A stretch of DNA of 64,000 nucleotides from positions 2,542,001 through 2,606,000 of the forward strand of contig JARFXM010000009.1 in the NCBI GenBank assembly GCA_029532625.1, given 5' to 3'. Position numbers and translations under genes: made by a program. The notes under the pieces are model-generated. The model saw only the letters and a program-made list of their open reading frames with translations. It was not told the DNA's origin and ran no database searches. This stretch comes from Lomentospora prolificans. Lineage: Eukaryota; Ascomycota; Sordariomycetes; Microascales; Microascaceae. Numbering within the stretch: position 1 is the stretch's first letter; the number at the start of each line of letters is the position of its first letter. Below are positions 45,606 to 56,311 of the stretch, in pieces.

Positions 45606-47920
45606 CTAAATCATCATGGGAGCATTATTCTCCACAAACCTCTTCTTCAACAACGACAAAGAATCCTTCTTCACGACCAGCGAGCCAATGGCAGCCCTGG
45701 ACACCGAGATACCGCAATCGTCCCTGTGCTCAGTGGGGTTCTCGGCCCTCTTGTTAAAGTGCACGCCGGGCAAGGGGTCGTGGCAGTTATTCTCGCCGCG
45801 GGCGCCACGGATGTGGCAGATTTCGGCGTCGCGGCAGGCGCCGGCGCAGGACTCGTCCGCCTTCCACCCGCGGGACTTGCGGAGGACGTAGCCGTCGAAG
45901 GCGGACTGGTTGGCGGCGAAGGCCTCGGTGACGCGGTGCCAGAAGGCCGGAGTGAGCTCGGCGGAGGGGTCGGTCAGCGGGGGGTCGACGAGGGGCCCGT
46001 AGGTATCCTTGGCGGAGTAGAGCTTGCGCCACTGGGGAACGGGGCTGGCCTGGAAGGCCGGGTCGGCCATGTCGGCGATGTAGGTCTCGACGTCGAGGAC
46101 GGCAAAGGTGTCCGGGTCGACGAGGTAGACCCTGAAGGAGGGCATGCCGCTGGTGGGGGTGAGGGAAGGGGCGATGTACGAGACTGCGCGGGCGTCTGCG
46201 GCCAAGCGCTGGGCGCCGGGGCCGTAGGCGGCGTAAGAGAGCTGAAACTCGTCTAGGTGGGTGTGGCCAAAGAACATGGCGGCGATGGTGTCGGCGTAGC
46301 GGACGACGAGCTGGTCGATGTAGTTGCTCTGGTCGCGGAAGGCGTTGGTGTCACCGAGAGGCATGTGGCCGAGGAGGTAGACGCGCTCGCCGGCGCGCTC
46401 CGCGGCGTCGAGCTCGGCGGCGAGCCAGGCGATCTGGCCTTCGGGGTCGCGCTCCATGTCGCGCTGGTAGAGCCAGTAGTTTTGGGTGTAGTACATGTTG
46501 GTGTTGAGGCTGATGAGGCGGAGGTTCGAGCCCGGGTGGCGAATGGAATAGCGGCCCGCGGACTGGGTGGAAGAGGCGGCGTCGGAGCCGATCCAGCGGG
46601 TCCAGGCGGTGGAGAGGAGGCTGTAGATCCACTGGGCATCGGAGTTGATGGAAGACGGGGGGAAGGCGTTGCTGGGGTGGGCTTCGTGGTTGCCGGCGGT
46701 GCCGTAGACGGTGCCGAGGGAGTCGGCCATGCGGCTGTAGACGCCGTTGACTTTTGATTGGAAGAGAGGGAGGGTCTTAGTTTCTTTCTGTGACGACGGT
46801 GGTGACGTGGGGGGAGAGAAGAAGTGGAACTTACTGGAAATGGTGTTGAACTCCGTGGACGTGTTCCAGATGGTGTGGTCGACAATGTCGCCAGTGAAGA
46901 TGGCGAATGTGGCGTCGGGGACTAGCTCGTTGATGGCGGCGTACATGCTCTTCTCGAGGCTGATGGGAGTGTCGCAGTTGTGGTCGCCGTTGGGCCCGGC
47001 CGGAGAGTTACTAACACCCGGAGCATCCTCCGCGGTGTAGGGTCTTTTTTTTTACCACGAACGCGGAAAACCAGGTTAGCGACCTCGGTGACGAAAGACC
47101 TCCAGTGCAAAGAAAATGAAGGAAAGAAGAGACGGAAGAAAAAACTTACCTGCAACAGATGGGCTTCGTGCAGTTGGATGTCGACCCAGGGGTATACAGG
47201 TGATCAGCATGCACATCGGAGTAGTGCACAATCTTGAGGGGAGCCTTCCCGCTGGGAGCGGGGCGGGTGAGGCCGGCGGGCTTCTCGCTAGCCACGGGGA
47301 CGGTGTAGGGGGTAACGGCGGGATAGTCGCACACGCCTAGGAAGTTGATGCAGAAGAGCTTGGAGGTCTGGCTGGGGACCTTCATGTTGCGGATGGCACG
47401 GGCGATGATGGGGCCCTCAAGGGCGATGGCGCCTTCGCAGACATCGTCGTCCTCGGCCTGCAGAATGGGGATGCGCATGTGAGCTTGGGAGGTGGACGAG
47501 ATTGGAGTATGTGAGGATCTACTTACACCGGAGAGCTTGCAGATATCCTGCAGGGTCTTGACAAAAATGCCATCTCCCAGGATCGCGAGGCCTTTGAGTA
47601 GGACAATGACGGTCTGGCTCAGGTCTGAATGTTAGTTGAGAGCGCACATACAAGCGACTCTTGTGCTCTTGTGTGTATAAAGTGCGACGACGCCGCGCAC
47701 ATATGCTATCCAATTTTTTTTTTTTTTTGAAAGAAAAGAGAAATTGAAAATTACTCACTTCACAGCCCACACAAGACGCGCCGTCCTTGAATTCCTCCCA
47801 GATATCTTCAACGAAGCCCCGTTCAGCAAGGTGGGCTTCCTCCGGGGCTCCAGCAGCGGAGATAGCGGCGGCAGCTCTGCCAAGGCCGAGAGCCAGGCAG
47901 CCGGCACGGAGAAGACGCAT
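45606..47920 (-). CDS. Acid sphingomyelinase-like phosphodiesterase (saposin B plus metallophosphatase)
   Basis: CDS complement(45606..46750,46835..47043,47150..47457,47527..47613,47759..47920), 636 residues. The family cleaves sphingomyelin-type phospholipids to ceramide and a phosphorylated head group; the fungal substrate is not certain. A signal peptide begins MRLLRAGCLALGLG. A saposin B domain follows with paired cysteines (CVGCE, DICKLSG, DDDVCEGAI). The metallophosphatase core has the metal ligands in order: SDVHADH, FTGDIVDH, AGNHEAHP, LLGHMPLGD and FFGHTHLDEF. C-terminal cysteines (CAGACRDAEICHI and NNCHDP) resemble the disulphide-bonded tail of secreted family members. Four introns were placed. 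The first join, GAA to ACC, was chosen over two nearer AGs because it keeps frame and gives the saposin spacing CVGCETVIVLLKGLA. The protein is probably secreted, vacuolar or wall-associated. Confidence 0.93.
46751..46834 (-). other. Intron 4 of sphingomyelinase gene
   Basis: Donor GTAAGT, acceptor CAAAAG, phase 1. Unspliced, the frame stays open through it, so the unspliced form would add 28 residues before NGVYSRMADSLG. Confidence 0.8.
47044..47149 (-). other. Intron 3 of sphingomyelinase gene
   Basis: Donor GTAAGT, branch GCTAACC. The acceptor is an AG at the end of a run of nine A rather than a pyrimidine tract. The join gives the conserved ICCRPYTAEDAPG. Confidence 0.8.
47458..47526 (-). 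other. Intron 2 of sphingomyelinase gene
   Basis: Donor GTAAGT, acceptor CTGCAG, phase 0. It joins CKLSG to AEDDDVCEGAI within the saposin domain. Confidence 0.88.
47614..47758 (-). other. Intron 1 of sphingomyelinase gene
   Basis: Donor GTGAGT, branch CAACTAAC, acceptor GAGCCAG. Two closer AGs would break the frame. A poly(T) run of about 16 nt on the plus strand lies inside. Confidence 0.75.
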
Positions 47921-49843
47921 GGCGAGTTACGGAAGCAAAACAGATCCAACTGGATCCAAGAAAAATAAAACGTCAGAAAGGGAAATAATATTCAAAAAGC
48001 CCGCGAGACTTGGCGCACCCAGAGAGGGAGAAGAAGATAAAAAGGCATCGAAAGCGCGCGGCTCGCGATGGCCTCTTCTTATAAGAGAAGTGATTGACCG
48101 TTTTGGGGGGGAGGATATAAGACAACCGGGCTGCATCTCCACACGACCTCCGCCGACTTCTTACACACCCTCCTTGGGAGCAAAATCGCCGTCATGGTCT
48201 GGGTTGCTCTCACACCCCTCGCATGTTGGCGCCGAGCCCACCTGGACAGGTCACGTCCCGATCAACCATACCTACAACAGCATGGAGCTCTACGAAGAAA
48301 AAGAAATTCTCGCAGAAAAAATGAAGCAAAACGCACCCCAAACCGCCGAATCGAGCTGCCAGCCAGCTGCAGTCCCCTCTTCCCCGCCAGAGTAGCATTC
48401 CAGGCCTGGCTGGGCAGGGGTCGTGAAGGAGAAATAAGAACTACCAGCCAAGGTTGGCCAACCCGGCACATGGGGAAACTGGGGCAGCTGGCTGTAATTG
48501 TCATCTCCCACCCGGGCGATGCAACGCTGGCCGCCAGGCATCTCCTAGCGCTGAGCCCGCTGAGCCAATCACTGAAGCGAACGCAGGCATGTCCTAATCA
48601 GTGGTAGTTTAGCATCGATCGTAAACTAGGCTGGCTTGCCCGGCTGGCTCCCTGGTGGCCGAACCACTGAGCCCAGCCTCCGTTGACACGGCCAGCTCGA
48701 CATTTTGGCATGTGGCACGGGGAAAATGACGCCCTCGGTGAATGGGGAAAGTAGAAAAAGCCGGGTGTAAGATATTAGAGCTACTGCAAGTCATCATATC
48801 GATGGCGCGTGAATGCGACCATCTTCATTCACGGAAGAAGCTTCTCTCGGTCTCCGTTTCTGGCATTTGCATCCGGGGCGCCTGGCGAATGCTGAAAGTT
48901 TGGCGGAGATGGGCGCCCCTTGAGTGGGGAGCCTTGCCCTGTGTTCACGCTCGCGAGGCATTTGCCAGAGGGCACCCTGTCCGCTAGAGAGAAAAAAAAA
49001 AAAAAAAAAGAAACGACAAAGGGTCGACGCATGATAGTTGCAGTAGGCCAGTGGAGAAAAACAAGAAGAGCCTGCCACGATTCCGAATTGGGGCTTGGTT
49101 TGCTGGCCTGGCCTCGGTTTCGCTGGCCCATGGTTGCTTGGGATCGTCTGTTCTGGGGTGCTGTCGACTGTCCCCATTGGATGCCGGCGTCAATGGACGG
49201 ACGCCTGGAGAGAGCGGAAATGGAGGTGTTCATTTTTCCAGGGCATCAATCGGAGTAGTGCCTCCAGCGTCCATCATAATAACGGCGAGTCAACGGCCAG
49301 CGCTCCCATTGGCGAGCGGCGAGGAAAGAACCAGGTGAGCTCGATCTCGAGAGAGCTATCTAAGCATCAATACGGGGGACCTGCGAGCCCATGTCATGCC
49401 GAAGACTCGAATAACGGCACGTGTTGATATCCCTGCCGCCTCCCGTGGATGGCTCGGCCTGGCTTAGGCTTTAGTACAGGTTTGTGATCGGCGAAAGATG
49501 TCCTGAAAGAGACATGTATTCAGTAGCAATGATTCTCGTTCGACTCTTCGGCGCGCGCAATTCTACACATGCCCCAAAATGCATGGACCGAAAGCCTCGG
49601 CAGAAAAGATGACCAAATGAATGATAGATCCAGAGAGAGTGCGAGTCTGCGCCCTACGTGGCTCGTGAATAAAAGAAAAGGAGGAAAAAAAAAACCCCAA
49701 GAGACCCATGGATTCCCTAAGAACGCCAGTCCTATCCTTAAAAAAAAAACCGGGTATCAGGTTCACCAGTTTGATGCATCCCTCCCAAAACCCTGCTTCA
49801 TAGCAGTGAGACGTCTTCATCAAGTCTTCGACGCCGCCACACC
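47921..49843. other. Intergenic region upstream of sphingomyelinase
   Basis: About 1.9 kb with the sphingomyelinase promoter next to 47921 and the 3' region of the RFTS gene next to 49843. There is a poly(A) run of 18 nt at 48992-49009 and shorter A runs near 49680 and 49741. Open frames of up to about 200 codons exist on the plus strand but have no motifs and are rich in shadow-like composition. Confidence 0.5.
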
Positions 49844-52216
49844 TCAGAACAGCAGGCCATGCCTCTTCTGAATAGGCTGTGGTTTGTTCAGGTCACTCGT
49901 TTCCAGCTCCTGCCTGCCAATCTGCTTCAACTTGTCGAGTAGATGCCTGTCCAACCATTGTTAGCATCATGCGCCACCCGTCGTCTATGGAATGACACGC
50001 CGCAAAGGAAGCAAGAAAAAGGACAAGAAAAGGAAAGAAAACACGTACTCGATGGATCGATGGCCCGTAGCACGGCCCTCGGCCATGGCCAACTGCACCT
50101 TTGAGCTCCTATCCTCTTCGTGAACGTGAAGATGCTCACGAACGGCTTGCTGGCCCGCCGGCTCGTCAGCCGCGCGCACAATGTGGCCGCAGCTTCCGTG
50201 CTCGCACACCCACGTGCCGTTGGGCCCCAGAGGGCTCGTCGACGGGAGATCTTCGACGTCGAGGACGATGCGAGCCGGGACCTGGTCCGACTCGCCGTCG
50301 GACAGTGTAATATCTTCCGACGACTCTGAAGAAGAACTCTCCGCGTTGGTACCGTCATCGCCTGCGTCGTCCATGTCATCACCGTAGCCTTCGTGATACG
50401 TGCGAGAGCGCTTCGAGGATGTGCTCGCTCTGCCGCCTAATGCCGCGCTCTCAGGGTCCGACAGCGGCCGCTTCCGGGGGTTCGACAGACGGAGACCTGA
50501 GGGCCTGCCTCGACGTCGCCTCACAATGCCTGAACTTGCGTCCGAAGCGCTATTGTACCCTGCTAGATGAGGGGCTTTGCCAGAAGGCTTCGGAGCTGAA
50601 GGGCCCTTGCCTCCTATGGGAACGGCGGGGGCGTCTCCGCCAGACGATCGGCTCGGCTGGGTCTGCTTACGTTTGATTAAAGAAGACTCAATCTGATCGG
50701 GCGTTATGTGCTCAAGCTCGTCTGGCTGTAGGGGGGCCTTGATGGCCGCAAGCGTAGTGTAAAGGGGGGAGGTTGGCCACTTGGGCCCGACTGTCTTGTC
50801 GCTGTTCATGAGACGAACGAGGTCATGGGAGTAATACATCATCGCGTCTGCCGCGCTTTTGTAGGCACGGAACTTGTACCCAAAGTACAGTTTGCCCGTA
50901 AGCGACTTTACGGTGGCCCGGCCTAAGTCGTTTAAGTCACACGTATCTAGAATAGCTTCGTACAATTTCGAAGCAGTGGCTTGTGATCGCCCTCCTATGA
51001 TGCTAGCGGCAGGAGCTATGCTCGGCACGGTTGTTGGTTCAGGCTGGTCGGCTTGAGCCGCTAGAATGACTGCGGCACTCTGGGATTTTGCCGATGCGGT
51101 CGATGCTTGCCGCACTGATCGAGTCCGGGAGGCTCTGGGCTCCTCGGTGGCTGGTGTAGGCGTAGGGAGGGGCCGATGGGGCAGAGACGAGCCTCGCCGC
51201 TTCTTATTGTTCTTCTGAAAGGATCTTAGCTCATGATAATAGAGACAGCACAGCAGCTAAGTGAGAGTGTAGCGCAGCGTAGCAGGCAGTGAAGATACGA
51301 AAAACACACGAAACCTACCGCAAGGCCCTTGATGTACTTGGTGAACTGCTTGCCGGCCCAGTCGAAATCGGATTCCTTCTCAAAATGCGAGGCGAGGAAC
51401 TGGGCATGGCGATGACATAAGTCTTCAACCTCTTCCTTGACTAGAACCTCTCCGGTATCAAGCACGTACTGGAGCACAGCAGGCGTTAGTGCCTTGTAAT
51501 TTTGGCAAGTTGGGGCCCCGATTATACGAGCGGGCACGAGGTCGACAACTTACACGGAAGAGCACTTCGTCAACGTCCAGATCCTTTTCGCCGGCTTTTT
51601 CGGCGCTGTCATAAATCTGCTGGACTGTGTAATACAAGGTGATGGCCTCCATCATGGTCCTATACAAGGGCGCGTACTCGGGGCTTGCGTGAATGATTTC
51701 GAAGAAGCCGTAGTCGCTCGCTACCCAGATGCGCGGTCCATCGCCCCAACCTATCGACATGCGAACACCGGTGATTTCGAGTTCAATTGTCCGGGGGGGA
51801 CGGCGGGCTCTGGCTAGAGAGAGGAAGGGAACACGAAACTGGTTAGCAGAGACGCGAGATGCGGAAGGCAGGGCAGGACCGCGGAGTTCGGATCCACGAA
51901 AGAGAACAGTGCATATTGGGGAGGTCAATAGCTTACTCGCAGCCATGTGCAGGCGGTCGCCAATGTCCACAAGGATGCGGCCTTGAACCTTGAAGGGACC
52001 CCTTGCTTCAACAAGCAGCAGGTTCTCCAGAGTTTCCTCTTCGCGGAGGCTGCTCACCACCGCATCCTTGAGAAGGAAGGTCGGCCAATCGTCGTCCGGC
52101 AGGCTCTTATCCACGGGGAAGAGGACTTCGCTTTCCTTTGCTCTACTCTTGAGGTCATTGTCTGAAGTGGCGGGTGCGGGCGATGCTTCTGCTTGTAACC
52201 TCGACCGCCGAGCCAT
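49844..52216 (-). CDS. RFTS-domain protein, possible Raf2-like heterochromatin factor
   Basis: CDS complement(49844..49946,50049..51214,51319..51468,51554..51813,51937..52216), 652 residues. Residues about 35-175 read as a replication-foci-targeting (RFTS/Dnmt1-RFD) fold: a start DDDWPTFLLKDAVVSS, a middle beta-sheet RTIELEITGVRMSIGWG, and RIWVASDYGFFEIIHASPEY before the helix YRTMMEAITLYYTVQQIY. The domain occurs in DNMT1 and in fission yeast Raf2, a subunit of the CLRC H3K9-methyltransferase/ubiquitin ligase. No methyltransferase domain is present here. A second helical domain spans about 290-400, and a basic/acidic linker follows. A possible zinc site lies at about 567-595 (CEHGSC, later EHLHVH). 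The C-terminal 33 residues include an amphipathic HLLDKLKQIGRQELE. All four introns keep frame and have branch sites. RFTS assignment is by pattern; a role in heterochromatin is inference. Confidence 0.82.
49947..51553 (-). other. Introns 2-4 of the RFTS gene
   Basis: Intron 4 is 49947-50048 (donor GTACGT, branch GCTAAC, acceptor GGACAG). Intron 3 is 51215-51318 (donor GTAGGT, acceptor TTTCAG). Intron 2 is 51469-51553 (donor GTAAGT, branch GCACTAACG, acceptor CTCCAG). The summed exon lengths are a multiple of three. Confidence 0.85.
51814..51936 (-). other. Intron 1 of the RFTS gene
   Basis: Donor GTAAGC, branch TGCTAACC, acceptor TCTCTAG, phase 1. The join gives HMAATRARRPPRTIELE within the RFTS domain. 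Confidence 0.88.
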
Positions 52217-53157
52217 CGTGGGCGGGGGGGAAAGGCTGCTTCGCAGGTCGTGGCGCGTCGGCGGGGTGAGTGTGGGCAAAGGTTGTCGAGCTAGTCGGAA
52301 ATGTTGCTGGACCAAGAACACGCACGAGAGAAGGGTTGTATGGCCAGGTCAAGGTGGAAACGGGGGTGACTGTCAAGGAACATAAGGCAATCTGTTGTAA
52401 GGTGATCCATCCAAGTCATAGTACGGTACGAGTGTGGTAAAGCCAGCGAAGGCGAGGCAGGAAGCCTTGTGCTGCTGCTGGCTGCTGCCGCTTGCTTGCT
52501 GGCATTTTGTCGCATGCATGCCTGGCGTCGCCTCGCCACGGGCGTTGATCCATCACTCACTAATTCACCAATTGCCAGGCCAGCGGTTTACACTTGAGAC
52601 CCGCCTGGCCTCGCCACTGGAATTGATCTAATAATATAGTCGAGCGCCTTTTAGTGGGGGTAAACTCCCTGGACTCCCTGTGCTGCGCTGCAGTGCGCAC
52701 CAATCAAGCCAGCTTGGCCGTTGTAATTCCAGTGGCTTCCCGCCTGGTGCGAGAGAGCCAGGCACTTGAGGGGCACGGGCGGTTGCGGCACTCTACAATG
52801 CTGGCACTGGAGATTTAGTTTAGGGTCTAGCCCATGGTCCAATGGATAAGCCTGGATCAACCCCCACTGATAATCGATAAGGCTTCAACCAGCTCTTTTT
52901 TTTTTTTTTTTTTTCTCATTTCCCTCTCATTTTTTTGGCTTTCCCATCTTCGGTTGTCGATCGTCTCAGTGTCTCGCGGGGGTTGGAACAAGTTGTCGCT
53001 ACAATTTCCTTTTCCAACAGAGTTTCCCTTTACCACTTTTACGCTCCAATTTCTTTACTACCCTTAATTTTTCCTCAGCTAGGCCATTGGCATCTCTCAT
53101 CTCTTCCAGCCAGGCGCTCCCTCGTCGCCCGCCCCCAAATTCCTGTTCCCCAAGTAC
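52217..53157. promoter_or_regulatory. Divergent promoter region, RFTS gene and PUS4
   Basis: About 940 nt between two divergent genes. It contains a GCTG-rich patch near 52469-52500 and a run of 19 T at 52896-52914 upstream of PUS4. No reading frame is credible. Confidence 0.5.
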
Positions 53158-54758
53158 ATGGCCAGAGCTTTTCGGCAAAGTTGGAAAATGGCCAAAGATG
53201 CGATCCTCGACGGCGTCTTTGGTTCGTCCTCCCCCTCTCCCAGACCCTTCCATTTGGCCCAAAGAAATGCACACTTTGCGCCAGTTTATCACACGCGGCT
53301 AACCCTCCCATCTACACCACAGCCATCAACAAGCCCGTGGGCGTCAGCTCCGCCCAAGTCATCCGCGACTGCCAGACCCAATTCAACCCCTCCGCCTTCT
53401 TCGCTCCGATGATCAGTCACGAAAAGGAGAAGCGCATGGCCGAGGGCTCCAAGGCCTTCAACAGGCGGAGCAGGAATAAGAAGGAACTCCGCGTCAAGAT
53501 GGGCCACGGCGGCACCCTCGACCCCCTCGCAAGCGGCGTGCTCATCCTTGGCGTCGGCTCCGGCACCAAGTCGCTGCAGTCCTTCCTCGACTGCACCAAG
53601 ACCTACGAGACCGTCGTCGTCTTCGGCGCGAGCACCGACACATACGATCGCGTGGGCAGGATATTAACGCGGCGTGACTACTCCCACATTACCAAGAACA
53701 TGGTGCTCGAGGCCATGGAGTCGTTTAGGGGCAGGATTAAGCAGGTTCCGCCGCTATACTCGGCGCTCAAGATGGAGGGGAAGCCGCTCTACGAGTATGC
53801 CAGGGAGGGCAAGCCTATCCCCAGGGAGATCCCCACCCGCGAGGTCGAGGTGCAGTCGCTGGAGCTCGTAGACTGGTACGACCCCGGCTCGCACAGGCAC
53901 TTTTGGCCCACCGAGGAAGCCGACGACGTCGAGCGCCAATTCGCCGAAAAGGTGTGGAAGCAGCAGGAAACCAGCAAGTCCATGACCCCCGAGGAGGAGA
54001 AGGAAGAGGCCGAGGCCCTCGCCGCCCACGAAGCCGTGAAGCGCAAGTTTGAATCCGACGTCGACGGCCTCGTCAAGGACAGACCCCCCTCGAAGAGGCA
54101 AAAGAAGGCGAACAAGCCGCAGCCCAAGGCCGACAGCTCGGCCGGCCCCATGATGTCGGGCGCTCTGGGCCAGACCCCGAGCGTCGACAACTCCAAGAAG
54201 GGTTCCAACCTGATACCGCCCACCGACCCCGACGCCTCCGCCCCCTGGGACGGCCCGGGCCCCCCGGCCGCCAAGATCCGAATGACCGTCACCTCGGGCT
54301 TCTACGTCAGGAGCTTCTGCCACGACCTCGGCGCCAAGGTCAACTCCGCCGCCATGATGGCCGAGCTCTGCCGGTCCCGCCAGGGCGACTTCGAGGTCGG
54401 CGGCCCCACCTGCATGGAGTACAGCGACGTCGAAAAGGGCGAGGACGTCTGGGCTCCCAAGGTCGCCGCCATGCTCGCCCACTGGGCCCAGAGGGGAAAC
54501 GCCCCCGCCGATGCCGCGCCGCTCGTCGTCGATCCCGTTCAAGTAGCTAGCGAGGCCGTCGCAGACGAAGCCAAAGCCAGCAACGGGCACGAACCCGCCT
54601 CGGTCCGGCCGCCGCCCGATGCGGAGACCGTGCCTCAGTCCGTCGAGCCCGAGGCTGCGGTTCAAACTTCCGCGGCCAATGGCGCCGGAGCAGCGACGCT
54701 CGAGGTGCCTACCAAGAAGGAGGATGATGAGGTATCCTGGAATGGATTTCAAGACTAG
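53158..54758 (+). CDS. PUS4: tRNA pseudouridine-55 synthase PUS4 (TruB family)
   Basis: CDS join(53158..53221,53323..54758), 499 residues, or 489 if the second ATG at 53188 is used. The enzyme converts U55 of the T-loop of elongator tRNAs to pseudouridine in nucleus and mitochondria. The TruB signatures are INKPVGVSSAQVI near the start, then GHGGTLDPLASGVLILG, whose Asp (78 counting from the second ATG) is catalytic, then KTYETVVVFG and RGRIKQVPPLYSALKMEGK. A Lys/Glu-rich insertion at about residues 230-320 separates the core from the final catalytic strand pair (RMTVTSGFYVRSFCHDLG). The last ~90 residues are an Ala/Glu/Pro-rich tail ending in EVSWNGFQD, a feature of ascomycete Pus4. The intron (53222-53322, donor GTTCGT, branch GGCTAACC, acceptor CCACAG) splits the Ala codon before INKPVG. 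The first-ATG residues MARAFRQSWK would be a short basic leader. Confidence 0.93.
53222..53322 (+). other. Intron of PUS4
   Basis: A 101-nt intron with donor GTTCGT, branch GGCTAACC and acceptor CCACAG, phase 1. It joins ILDGVF to AINKPVG. Confidence 0.88.
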
Positions 54759-55134
54759 GCGTCCTTTCAAACAATCGGTTCAGCGAGGCCGACCGGCGTT
54801 GGGAGGGCGCATGAAGCATGGTGACGAATCAATTGTACATAATACACAACGGCCCATCACAGGGTCAAAAAACATAGATACGGGGGAGGCTGGTACTACA
54901 ACATTAAAGGCATCCATGGCAGAAATCATCGAAGCAAACAAATTCTTTATAAGTTCCTCTGGAGACCGTCTTTCATGAATTCCTGCCCGAACCCTATCTA
55001 TAACCCCGTTCTATCCCGTATATCCCAACCCAATCCAAGTTTCCCAAAAAAAAGGCATGGTCGTTATCGTGACGTTCGTAAAACCCTTTCGTTATCAATC
55101 CCGTCTCTGAACGAGACCCTTCAATTACATTGCT
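54759..55134. other. Shared 3' intergenic region, PUS4 and Sec2-like gene
   Basis: About 375 nt between convergent stop codons. It contains no recognisable gene. Confidence 0.5.
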
Positions 55135-56311
55135 TCACGCGACCTGCGGAGTCACTTCCACCTCGGTGACAGTAACTGTCGTCGCCTTGGAAATCGCCGT
55201 CGTCCCCGAAAGCCTCCTCTCCACCACCGCGACCTTTCCCTCGTCAACCCCCGTCTCAGAGTCAATGACTCTTTTCGAAACATCCCCCACTGCTGCGAAA
55301 TCCACCTTGGTAGGCCCTTCCGCGCCCTCCGACGACCTACCCCCGCATTCCCTCTCCCTCTGCTGCTCCAGCACCTCCCTAGCCTTCTGCATACGCCCGA
55401 CCGTCTCCTCCAGGAGCTCGAGACGCCTGCGCTTAGCGGACTCCCTAGTCTCTAGCACCTCGACCCTCTCCTCGAGCCTGGCGCGGGCCCTCCGCTCGTC
55501 GGCCACCATCTCGTTGGCCTGCTCAAAAAGCGCGGCGCTCAGCTCCTCGATCTCTGCGGTCGTGCGCTTCACGCGTGCCTCGGCTTCCTCGCGGAGGGCC
55601 TGCTCGCGCGCAAGGGCCGCGGTGAGGTCCTCTACTGTGTCGAGGCCCGGGCTGACAACGGGCGCGCGAAGGTTAGGGGTGGATTTGCGGGGTGTGAGGA
55701 GGGAGGAGATGCGACGGGGAGAGGGAAGGAAAGAAGCGCGGATGGGGCTGAACTTGGGTGGCGGAGGAGGAGGAAGGTGGGCGGGGAGAGAGGCGCCGCC
55801 CGCTTGCGCGGTGAGGGCGTTGCTGGCGCGTAGGGTGGCGGCGTTGGCGGCGGTGGTGGTGGTGTTGACGGCCTTGGGACGGGGCGGCGGGGGAGGGCAG
55901 CGGCGAAGGGTTCGTGGACGGCGCGGTCAGGGTGGTGGGGGACTGGAGGGAACCGCGGAGCTGGGAGAGCTCGTTTTCGTAGTCGGCCCAGCGGTAGATA
56001 GCGGCCGTGGCCTTTTCGTTGAGTTGTTTGATTTGGGATTCAAGGTCGGCGATGTGCTGCTGGGCTTTGGCGAGCTCTAGTTCGGCCGCGGTGGGATGTT
56101 GCTGCTGCTGTTGCTGCTGCTGTTGGGGTAGGTCCGCGGCGGCGGTGACGGTTGCCGGCGACCCGGGGTTCGAGGCGGGAGAAGGGAGGATAAATCCACA
56201 GTTGGGGCAGCATAGATTGTTGGCCTGTGTCGTGGCCTGGCGAGGTTGGAAGGAGGCTGCCGGAGGGGATGGAGGCGGGCTCGCGATCGTGATCGTCATG
56301 GTGGCGGGCAT
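55135..56311 (-). CDS. Sec2/Rabin-type Rab guanine-nucleotide exchange factor, with apparent frameshift
   Basis: Two overlapping frames make up one gene of about 391 residues. The 5' frame (from ATG 56311) gives an N-terminus with a CPNCGF motif, a glutamine run and a first coiled coil (ELELAKAQQHIADLESQIK). The 3' frame gives REEAEARVKRTTAEIEELSA, then LFEQANEMVADERRARARLE and a further coiled coil; this LFEQANEMV segment is the hallmark of Sec2p-type exchange domains, which activate the exocytic Rab (Sec4/Rab8). The switch must occur between about 55700 and 55935, because the 3' frame meets a TGA upstream. Removing one C from the five-C run at 55889-55893 joins the frames and yields sensible Ser/Pro-rich linker (RRISSLLTPRKSTPNLRAP). 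No canonical intron repairs it. A base-calling or assembly error is the likeliest cause; a real mutation is the alternative. Confidence 0.72.
56099..56127. repeat. Glutamine-encoding CTG/TTG repeat
   Basis: A CTG/TTG run on the plus strand encodes nine consecutive Gln in the Sec2-like protein on the minus strand. Confidence 0.9.

Noticed and set aside
46253..46885. Second minus-strand frame of 210 codons, and plus-strand frames, over the sphingomyelinase gene
   Set aside because: Ser/Pro/Thr- or Val/Gly-rich shadows of C-ending codons; the metallophosphatase motifs are in the other frame.
53754..54770. Minus-strand frame of 338 codons opposite PUS4
   Set aside because: It is a Gly/Val/Leu-rich shadow of the GC-rich PUS4 codons; the plus strand has the complete TruB motif set.
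55556..56080. Plus-strand frame of 316 codons (from 55130) overlapping the Sec2-like gene
   Set aside because: It is the antisense shadow of coiled-coil and Pro-rich codons. It is Ser- and Gly-rich without motifs, while the minus strand shows the LFEQANEMV signature.
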